NCBI GenBank assembly: GCA_028752905.1
Contig: JAQNBH010000023.1
Span: 281,001-345,000, forward strand
Direction of reading: 5' to 3'
DNA length: 64,000 nucleotides
Origin: Cladorhizidae sp. MBARI D1340-BT2
Lineage: Eukaryota > Porifera > Demospongiae > Poecilosclerida > Cladorhizidae
Positions 54,770-64,000 of the stretch are shown piece after piece. The notes below the pieces were generated by a model. It worked only from the letters and a program-made list of their open reading frames with translations, was not told where the DNA came from and searched no databases. The first letter of the stretch is position 1; each line of letters opens with the position of its first letter. A program made the translations under genes and the position numbers.

Positions 54770-55772
54770 ATGTACATGTATTTTATATTTGAATTTGTTG
54801 TTTTATTTGTTTATTTATGTATGTACATTTTTATTTGTTGTTCATTTAATTTTATTTATGTATTAATTTTTATTTTCAATTATTTATTTAATTTATTTAA
54901 TTATAAAAAAAAAATTACAACCGCTGCACGTGCTAGGTGCGTGTACTGCCATATGGTGGATAGGTAGCTACTGGGCTCACATGAGCCTTAGCGTCACATT
55001 CCTGATGAAGACTAGAACATCTAGTCGAAATGTCGAGAATGAAAATTGAAGTTGATTACTGAGAAGGTGATTCCTAACAGGTATAGCATGTAACTAGCGA
55101 TCATTTATACTTGAGCCAAGAATTGATTGTAAAATATACCCACAGAGATCAGAATGCTCACTTGGCTTCCATTAAGCTCAAGTGCACTGTCCCTGCGACA
55201 TCCATCCATGTGAAGGGACTCTAGGGATACACAGCTGAACTTTACAGGTGAGTTACAGTATTCTATGGCATGATTTGATCAACTTCAATTTATTTGAACG
55301 CGTCTCTTGGCTCTCTGTTTCCAACCCTCTTCATGAAATCCCCATATTATGTAAGTTACAGTATATCTAAATCTAGGATTATATGCCTTGATCAACTTTA
55401 ATTAATTTACATGTCTCTTGGCTCTCTGTGTGTCCAACCTAGATGTATTTCATGAAACCATCATGTAAATTACAGTATATCGTAATCTAGGATTACAAGT
55501 CTTGTTGAACTTACTGATAATCACAAATTGCCATCATAAACAGAATCTTCCTTACCTTTACTGCTGTCTCTGCAAGCCAATGAAAGCTGTATAGGCACCT
55601 GGCTAGCCTGAAATCCCACAGAATGTCATCACTCTTTATAAGTAGATCCACTCCTGCTTGGATTTATGCAGCAGCATCTAGGAGGGCATGGCATTGTAGG
55701 TGCTAGCTAACATCAGGAGGGAAAGAGTTATGCTGTACAGGCTTCTTCTGGGATGGTTGGGCATTTGTAACT
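54770..55772. repeat. Right flank of unit 2
   Basis: Near-identical to 44757-45760 and in the same orientation. It lacks about ten bases at 55072 (GTGATTCCTAAC against GTGATTTTAATGTCACCTAAC) but keeps TTCCATTAAG near 55168, which right flank 1 lost. It carries an intact hammerhead-like motif at 54997-55041. No credible ORF; the 65-codon frame at 54770-54967 is A/T-rich low complexity. Confidence 0.87.
54997..55041 (+). ncRNA. Hammerhead-ribozyme-like motif, unit 2 right arm
   Basis: Identical to the unit 1 right-arm motif: CATTC (54997-55001), CTGATGA (55002-55008), 7-bp helix II, GAAA (55027-55030), TGTC (55031-55034), GAGAATG to 55041. Predicted cleavage is after 55034. The same caveat about the very short helix III applies. 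Confidence 0.75.
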
Positions 55773-58700
55773 ATCGTTTAATGAGAAGTAACAGTTCCAA
55801 TGTTGAAAAGTAGCTAATGTGCCGATTTTGACAAGAATGAGCGATTCCAGACAGTCTTTCCTAAAAACGCCAAAAACGCCCCAATTGGAGCAAAATAGAG
55901 CTTAAAAGGGGGAGATTTATCACCCTAAGACGTTTTCTGTTATTTAAAGAGTAGAAACATTTTGATGAAAAGAAAGCCGATGTGCACAATTTTGACAGCG
56001 ATTTCAGACAGGTTTTCCTCAAAACGCTTCAAAAAGTCCCAAATGGAGTAAAATACAGCTTCTTTCAGACGTTTTCTGACATTTAAAGAGAAATAGTATT
56101 AATTTGCCATTTTGGCACATTTGAGCTATTTCAGGCACTTTTCCCCCAAAACCCTCCCAATTGGAGTACAATAGAGTTTCTTTCAGTTAAAAACTGAAGA
56201 TTTCTCACCAAAAGACATTTACTGTCATTTAAAGAGCAGTATCGGTTCCATAATGTTGAAAGAGAAGGTAATTTACCGATTTTGACAAGAATCAGTGATT
56301 TCAGACAGTTTTTCCTCAACACGCTAAAAAAAAGTCCAAATTGGAACCAAATAGTCTAAAAAGGGTATATTTCTCACCAAAAGTGTCATTTAGAGAGTAG
56401 AAACAGTTATATAATGTTGCTGATGTGCACAATTTTGACAGCGATTTCAGACAGTTTTTCCTCAAATGCTTAAAAACGTCCCAAATGAAATAAAATACAG
56501 CTTGTTTCAGACGTTTTCTGACATTTAAAGATAAATAGTGCTAATTTGCCCATTTTGACAAAATTGAGCTAATACAGGCACTTTTCCCCCAAAACCCTCC
56601 CAATTGGAGCAAAATAGAGTTTCTTTCAGTTCAAAACTGTAGATTTCTCAACAAAAGACATTTTTACAGTCATAATGTTGAAAATTCCCATTTTTAAAAG
56701 AATGAGCAATTTCAGAAATGTTTTCCCCAAAACACCAAAAAATCCCTTGTTTCGGTTAAAAATGCAAGATTTTTCAGCAAAAGACGTTTTCTGTCCTTTA
56801 AAGAGTTGAAACAGTTCAATAATTAAGAAAAGGAAGGTAATGTGCCCATTTTGACATGAATGATCGTTTCAGACAGTTTTTGCTTAAAAAATCCCAAATC
56901 GTTAAAAACGGAAGATTTTTTACCAAAAGACATTTTCTGTCATTTAAAGAGTAGAAACAGTTTCATGTTGAAGAGTAAGCTATTGTGCCATTTTTACAAG
57001 ATAGAGCGATTTCAGACAGTTTAGCCTCAAAACGCTCTAAAACGTCCCAATAAGAGCCAAATAGAGGTTAAAAACGTAAGATTTCTCAACCAAAGATATT
57101 TTGTCGTTTAAAGAGTAGAATGAGTTCAATAATGTTGAAAAGGAAGCCATTTTTACAAGAATGACCGGTTTCTGACGGTTTTGTTCAAAACACCAAAATT
57201 TCCGCTTCTTTCGTTTAAAATGGTGAGATTTCTCACCTAAAGAAATTCTGTCGTTTAATGAGTAGAAACAGTCCCATAATGTTGAAAAGGAAGCTATGTG
57301 CCCATTTTGACCAGAACAAGCGACTTCAGACAGCTTTTCTTCAAAACGCTCAAAAACGTCGCTATAGGATCCAAAAAGACCTTATTTCGGTTAAACAGGA
57401 AATTTCTCACGAAAAGACATTTTCTGTCATTTAATGTGTAGAAACAGTTCGATAATGTTGAAAAGGAGTTAAAGTGTCCATTTTGACAAGATTGAGCGAT
57501 TTCAGACAGTTTTTCTTAAAAACATCCCAAATGGAGTTTTAAATAGAGGTTAAAAAGGGGATATTTCTCACAAAAAGACATATTCTGTCATTTAAAGAGT
57601 ATAAACTGTTTCATAACCTAGAGGGGGAATCTAGTATGCCGTTTTGACAAATTTGACTGATTTCAGACAGTTTTTCCTCAAAATGATCTGTCCCAATTGG
57701 AGCAAAATCGAGGTTAAAAACGGAAAATTTCTCAATAAAAGTAGTTATATAATGTTGAAAAGGAAGTTCATGTGCCCATTTTGATGAGAACGAGTGATTT
57801 CCGACAGTTTTTTCCCAAACATCTAAAAAAAAGCCCCAATTGGAGTTTTTTCCCCCTGTCTCACCAAAAGATGTTTTTTATAATTTAAAAGAGTAGAAAC
57901 AGTTCCATAATGCTGAAGTGGAAGCATTGAGCCATTTTGAGCGAATTCAGACAGTTGTTCCTCAAAATGCTAAAAAACGTCCCAATAGGAAGCATAAAAA
58001 GGGGAGATTTGACATTTTCTCGTTTAAAGAGTAGAAACAGTTCCCTAATGTTGAAAAGGAATCTAATGTGCCTATTTTGATAAGATTGAGCTCATAAAAG
58101 AGCAAAATCGAGCTTTCGGTTAAAAAGTGGAGATTTCTCACCAAAATAAATTTTCTGATGTTTAAAGATAGAAACATTTCTATAATGTTGAAATGGTAGC
58201 TAATGTGACTATTATGACAAGAATGAGCGATTTCAAACAGTTTTCCCTCGGAGTAAAATAGTTAAAAATGCGAGATTTCTCACCAAAAGATGTTTTGACA
58301 TTTAAAGAGTAGAAATATTTCCATAATTTGATAATTTGCCATTTTGACAAAATTGGGCCACTTTTTCCTCTAAAGGCTCCAAAATGACACAATTGGAGCA
58401 AAATAAAAAGAAGATTTCTCACCAAAAGACATTTACTGTCGTTTAAAGAGTAGTAACATTCCATAAATGTTGAAAAGTACCGATTTTTATAATAATGAAC
58501 GAGTTCAGACCGTTCTTCCTCAAAACGCCACCAAAAAGTCCCAATTGGACAAAATAGAGCTTATTTCGATTATAACCGGGAGATTTCTCAACAAAAGATG
58601 TTTTATGTCGTTGAAAGAGTAAACAGTTCCATAATATTGAAAAGAAAGATAATGTGCCAATTTTTACAAGATTGAGCGATTTCAGACAGTTTTTTCTCCA

Positions 58701-59562
58701 AATACAATTCGTTAAAAAGTGGTTTTCTCATAAGACATTTTCTGTCGTTTAAAGGGTATAAAGTTTGAAATGGAAGCCAATTGCCTATTTTGACAAGAAT
58801 GACCTATTTCAGACAGTTTTTCCATAAAATGGTCCCAAATGGAGCAAAATAGAGCTTGTTTCTGTTAAAGATTATTTTCACCAAAATATGTTTTCTGTCA
58901 TTTAAATAAACAATAGAAACATTTAATGTTGAAAAGGAAGCTAATATTCCAATTTTGATGTGAATGAGCGTTTTAAAACAGTTTTTTCTCAAAACCCTAA
59001 AAAAGACAAAAATTAGCGATTTAAGACTTTCCCCCCAAAAGGCTCAAAACGTATCAATTGGAGCCAAATCGAGCTTCTTTCAGTTAAAAATTGGAGATTT
59101 CTCACCAAAAGATGTTTTCTGTTATTTAAAGAGTAGAAACTGTTCCATAATGTTGAAGAGGAAGCTAATGTGCCATTTTGACAAAATTGAGCGATTTCAC
59201 TCAGTTTTTCCTCAAAATGCTCTAACGTCCGAATTGGAGCAAAATAGAGCTCCTTTCGGTTAAAAACGGAAGAGTTCTCACTAAAAGAATAGAAACAGTT
59301 CTATAATGTTGAAAAGGAACATTTTGTTGAGAATGGAAATTTTTTTCCACAAAACACTCCAAAAAAAAACGTCCCAATTGGAGCGGTGATTTTCACCAAA
59401 AGATGTTTTCTGTAATTTAAAGTGTAGAAACGGTTCGATAATGCTGAAGTGGAAACCATTTTGACAAGATTAGGCGAATTCAGACAGTTTTTCCTCAAAA
59501 CGCTCTAAAAGCAAAGAGATAGCGTTAAAAATGGAAGATTTCTCACAAAAAAAAATTATATC
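55773..59562 (-). repeat. Satellite 2, reverse orientation, unit 2 right arm
   Basis: About 3.8 kb of the degenerate ~150-bp repeat, colinear with 45761-49206. It contains an extra segment at about 57273-57609, roughly two repeats, that is missing from both arms of unit 1. Otherwise differences are scattered substitutions and 1-5 base indels. The conserved 99-codon plus frame at 58964-59263 and the 94-codon minus frame at 58180-58464 follow the satellite and are not supported as genes. Confidence 0.9.
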
Positions 59563-59570
59563 GTTTAAAC
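59563..59570. other. Strand-switch junction GTTTAAAC in satellite 2 (unit 2/3 border)
   Basis: Same head-to-head switch as at 49207-49214, with the same flanking bases (ATATC before, AACAGAAAACG after). Identity of both junctions shows that the inversion happened once, before unit duplication. Confidence 0.85.
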
Positions 59571-59749
59571 AACAGAAAACGTCTTAGGGTGATAATTTCC
59601 TCCTTTTAACCAAAAGAAGCTCTATTTTGCTCCAATTTGGACGTTTTTGAGCGTTTTGTGGAAAAACTGTCTGGAATCGCTCATTCTAGTCAAAATAGGC
59701 ACATTAGCTTCTTTTCAACATTGGAACTGCTACTACTCATTAAACGATA
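59571..59749 (+). repeat. Satellite 2, short forward segment, unit 3 left end
   Basis: Nearly identical to 49215-49393, ending at the flank start GTTACAAATGCCC. Confidence 0.88.
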
Positions 59750-60956
59750 GTTACAAATGCCCAACCATCCCAGAAGAAGCCTGTACAACGTAACTCTTTC
59801 CCTCCTGATGTTAGCTAGCACCTACAATGCCATGCCCTCCTAGATGCTGCTGCATAAATCCAAGCAAGAGTGGATCTACTTATAAAGAGTGAAGAGATTC
59901 TGAGAGATTTCAGGCTAGCCAGGCGCCTATACAGCTTTTATTGGCTTGCAGAGACAGCAGTAAAGGTAAGGAAGAGTCAGTTATAATGGAAATTTGTGAT
60001 TGTCAGTAAGTTTTATTATTGTTATATTTTTATCACTTCCTCCGCCCACTCACATAAAGCAGAACAAGAAATAAAGTTTTATATAATAATAATGTGTAGC
60101 CTTCTGCCAAGAGACATGAAAATTAATTAAAGTGATCAAGACATGTAATCCAAGATTAAGTATACTGTAACTTACATACTATGATGGTTTCATGATATAC
60201 TTGTAGGTTGGACACAGAGAGCCAAGAGACATGTAAATTAATTAAAGTTGATCAAGGCATGTAATTCTAGATTTAGATATTTACATACTATGATGATTTC
60301 ATGAAGAGGGTTGGAAACAGAGAGCCAAGAGACACGTTCAAATAAATTGAAGTTGATCAAATCATGTCATTCTAGCCATAGAATACTGTAACTCACCTCC
60401 TATAAAGTAAGGACAGACAGAGATGAAGGACATGTTGAAACAAATATATTGTAAAGTTCAGCTGTTTATCTCTAGATTCCCTTCACATGGATGGATGTCG
60501 CAGGGACAGTGCACTTGAGCTTAATGGAAGCCAAGTGAGCATACTGATCTCTGTGGGTATAGTAAATATTTTACAATCAATTCTTGTCTCAAGTATAAAT
60601 GGTCGCTAGTTACAGGGAAGTACGCTGACTTGCTTCCATGCTATACCTGTTAGGTGACATTAAAATCACCTTCTCAGTAATCAACTTCAATTTTCATTCT
60701 CGACATTTCGATAGTCTTCATCAGGAATAATGTGACGCTAAGGCTCATGTGAGCCTGTTATATACCAGTAGCTACCTATACACCACGTGGCAGTACACGC
60801 ACCTAGAACGTGCAGCGGTTGTAATTTTTTTTAAATAAATTAATTAAATAAATGAAAGTAAAATTAATATATAAATAAAATTATATGAAAAACAAATAAA
60901 AATGTACATACATAAATAAACAAATAAATAAAACAACAAATTCATATATAAAATAC
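59750..60956. repeat. Left flank of unit 3
   Basis: Near-identical to left flank 2, including the extra AATAAA-bearing segment (about 60010-60107), the extra bases near 60409-60450 and the damaged hammerhead-like motif at 60695-60730. No credible ORF. Confidence 0.86.
60695..60730 (-). pseudogene. Hammerhead-like motif with deleted helix II, unit 3 left arm
   Basis: CTGATGA (60718-60724) and GAAATGTC are kept on the minus strand, but helix II carries the same 10-base deletion as at 50347-50382. The lesion was therefore inherited when the unit was duplicated. Confidence 0.72.
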
Positions 60957-61912
<956 letters not shown>

Positions 61913-61989
61913 TGATAAAATAATTAAAAAATTAAAAAATGTAATTATGGTGGTCGTGGCTTCAAGTTCAGGCTCTTCAGAGTAGTTCT

Positions 61990-63056
61990 TCAGCAGCCAG
62001 GTAAGTCCATTCCACAGTCACGATTCAACCGCTCACAATTTGGTGCTAGGCCAATGTGCAATGCCTCCTTCACTAGCAGTTCCTTCTGTCTTCTGGCCTG
62101 GTCCAAGATGGTGGCTTCCTCCCACAAAATAGGATGTCCATTATCCCATGCATGCTCAGCAATTGCAGACTTCTCTTTATGACAATTTCTACAGGCATCT
62201 TGATGTTCTTTCACTCAGATTTCCAGTCTTCAGATGGTCCCCCCTATGTAGTATTTACCACAGCTACAAGGAATGCGGTACACAACACATGAGTGCATTC
62301 TAGCTGGTAAAATATCCTTGACTCTGCTCAGTTGTGTCCTCAGAGGTCTTCCCGAACCGAAGACGACTTTTATGTTAAACTTCCTGCAGACCCTCCTGAT
62401 GTCTTCACTCATTCCTGCTGCATAAAGAATCACTATCATAGGATCCTTCTTTTATAGAATCCTCATTGCCTGTACTGTTGTATTCATCTTCCTTTCTGCA
62501 TTTAGATGTTTCTGCAGGTGAACGGTTCATGAAAGCTTGTGGGTAACCATTCTCGATGAAGACCTTATTCAAATGATGTTCGTCCTTCCAAAGTTCCTCC
62601 TTCTCAGTCACTACTCTTCTGGCTCTATCATGCAAGCTCTTCACCACCTTTTGAAGTGGATGTGATGATGTGATCTATAATCAAGGTATCAGTTAGTATC
62701 CATGGGTTTTCTAGACGGTTGCAGTCGTTCCTTTGTATAAGGCAGTCAAGAAAGGGCAGCGATCCAGCCACTTCCATGATAAACTTTATGGATGGCCTGT
62801 TGTTGTTCAGATGGTATGCAGAAGGTATCATACACGTATCTCTTGGCTTTAGTGGGGCAGTTGTGAGCGCCAATTCCACCACATAAAGGTTGTCTACTAC
62901 TGCAGATACTGGAGAGCCCATTGCTACACCCTCTTGTTGCTCGTAGTTTTTTTCTAGAAACCTGAAGTAGGTGGATTTCAGGCACAATTCCAACATTTCA
63001 GAAATCCTGTCAGCCCCTAGTGTAGTCCTCTCCCTCAAGCTCTCATCTTTCGTCAC
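61990..63056 (-). pseudogene. Penelope-like element RT / GIY-YIG endonuclease, copy 3, truncated and frameshifted
   Basis: Same domain order and frame breaks as copy 2. Motif B AMGSPVS lies in the 63056-62628 frame, YVYD at 62827-62838, the linker at 62647-62405, the nuclease start (CSCGKYYIG) at 62439-62230, and the nuclease tail ending GMDLPGC at 62214-61990. It differs from copy 2 by a 6-base in-frame loss upstream of the SLPFLDC motif (near 62775) and by a change near 62454 that ends the upstream part of the nuclease frame. It is non-functional, with the same missing N-terminus. Confidence 0.94.
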
Positions 63057-64000
63057 AATTGGGCTCTAACTATGGGAGCTAGTGGTATTGTGTTTTGATG
63101 CATACAATAAAACCTCCCTTACCTTGTGCTCCTAATCATAGGACCTATTGCATATGGGATGTGAGTTTGGCCAGACCACTTTTTACAGAGAGAAAGCCTC
63201 ACCCAAAATCATAACCTACCAAGTTCATTTGCATTTTCCAATACTTATAGAGAAAAGATTGTAGCATTGAGTATGTTCCAGAAGACTTGGTACTCTTCTG
63301 TCATTTTGCTTGAGAGTTACATAAATGTCTACAAAGAGTGGAACCTCTGATGCTGCATTTTAAGCTAGCTTATAGTCTATATATATTGTAATTCCTGAGA
63401 TGAATTAGTTGCCTTCTAGCAGTATAAAGAGAGAGGGTGCCACAAGCGTTCTGTGGAGTAGTATTCACTGAACCTGCAACAACATGCAATGCTTAGTCTG
63501 GGGCGGCACTGGCAAATTTGGAGTGATCTGGCTATTGTGGTAAGGAATATGATTGTTTTTACAGTTTAAAAATCAGTTATGTTGTCAATCTTCACAAAAT
63601 TATCTGTGATCGTATTTGCTTACAAAATAATTAGTCAATAGTCAATGCATTATATTGTCTAGCTTCATGGTTAAAATACATTCTCCTCTATGTATATACT
63701 TAATGACCATTTGCTGGGAGCATTGGTTGCAGACATCACAAAATCAACATTTGCATAATACTCTGTATCTTACAGGTCTCCAGCAATCCTTATACTCAAG
63801 CCATTATTTTCAATAGGTTATCCATACATTGATGACTGAAGTAGAGTTCAATGTTTGATAAGCCAGTATGCTTAATTCATCAATTATATCCTGAAAAAAC
63901 TTATATCTTGGAATCATCCTTCCTCATCAACTTCAGCAGCTTATAAAAATTTCTATCACTACTGGTCGTTGTGACCACTGATTGCACATCCCGATCTAGC
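63057..64000. other. Unrecognised spacer, unit 3, cut by window end
   Basis: Colinear with 42706-43650 and 52638-53582, with a few differences such as GATGAATTAG for GATGCAATAG near 63401. Nothing recognisable inside. The unit continues past the window. Confidence 0.6.

Overview
The window is repetitive eukaryotic DNA with no intact protein-coding gene, rRNA, tRNA or prokaryotic feature that I can support. Penelope-like retroelement (PLE) remnants, hammerhead-like motifs and very long (TAA)n tracts suggest an animal genome, plausibly an invertebrate. The species cannot be named from the sequence.

Bases 1-38101 are one uninterrupted satellite array (called satellite 1 here). It has 44 monomers of about 908 bp, some shortened to about 744 bp, all in one orientation. 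Each monomer is a segment of about 380 bp followed by six related subrepeats of about 70-96 bp. Monomer types (labelled A-E here) are ordered into higher-order repeats: C-B dimers of 1652 bp, a four-monomer C-A-D-E unit of 3469 bp repeated three times, and a three-monomer A-D-E unit of 2725 bp repeated three times. A block of about 6.6 kb (7989-14609) recurs 13,711 bp downstream. The last 4 kb before the array edge is more diverged.

At 38101/38102 the array changes abruptly into a composite region that fills the rest of the window. It is built from units of about 10 kb: two nearly complete and a third cut by the window end. Each unit holds, in order: a second satellite (satellite 2, degenerate, about 150 bp) in forward orientation; a left flank of about 1-1.2 kb with a hammerhead-like motif on the minus strand; a (TAA)n tract of 0.85-0.95 kb; a broken PLE reverse transcriptase/GIY-YIG gene on the minus strand; about 1.25 kb of unrecognised sequence; the last 13 codons of a PLE ORF on the plus strand; an (ATT)n tract; an inverted copy of the flank with a plus-strand hammerhead-like motif; and a long block of satellite 2 in reverse orientation. 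The unit is therefore a large palindrome around a dead PLE. Units 2 and 3 begin where satellite 2 flips strand at the 8-bp palindrome GTTTAAAC.

All three PLE copies share the same lesions, including YVYD where reverse transcriptases normally have YVDD. They must have multiplied as passive DNA and not by their own retrotransposition. The intact-looking parts are the hammerhead-like motifs in both arms of unit 1 and the right arm of unit 2. The left arms of units 2 and 3 carry the same deletion of helix II. Most short ORFs in the window are chance readings of satellite or microsatellite DNA.
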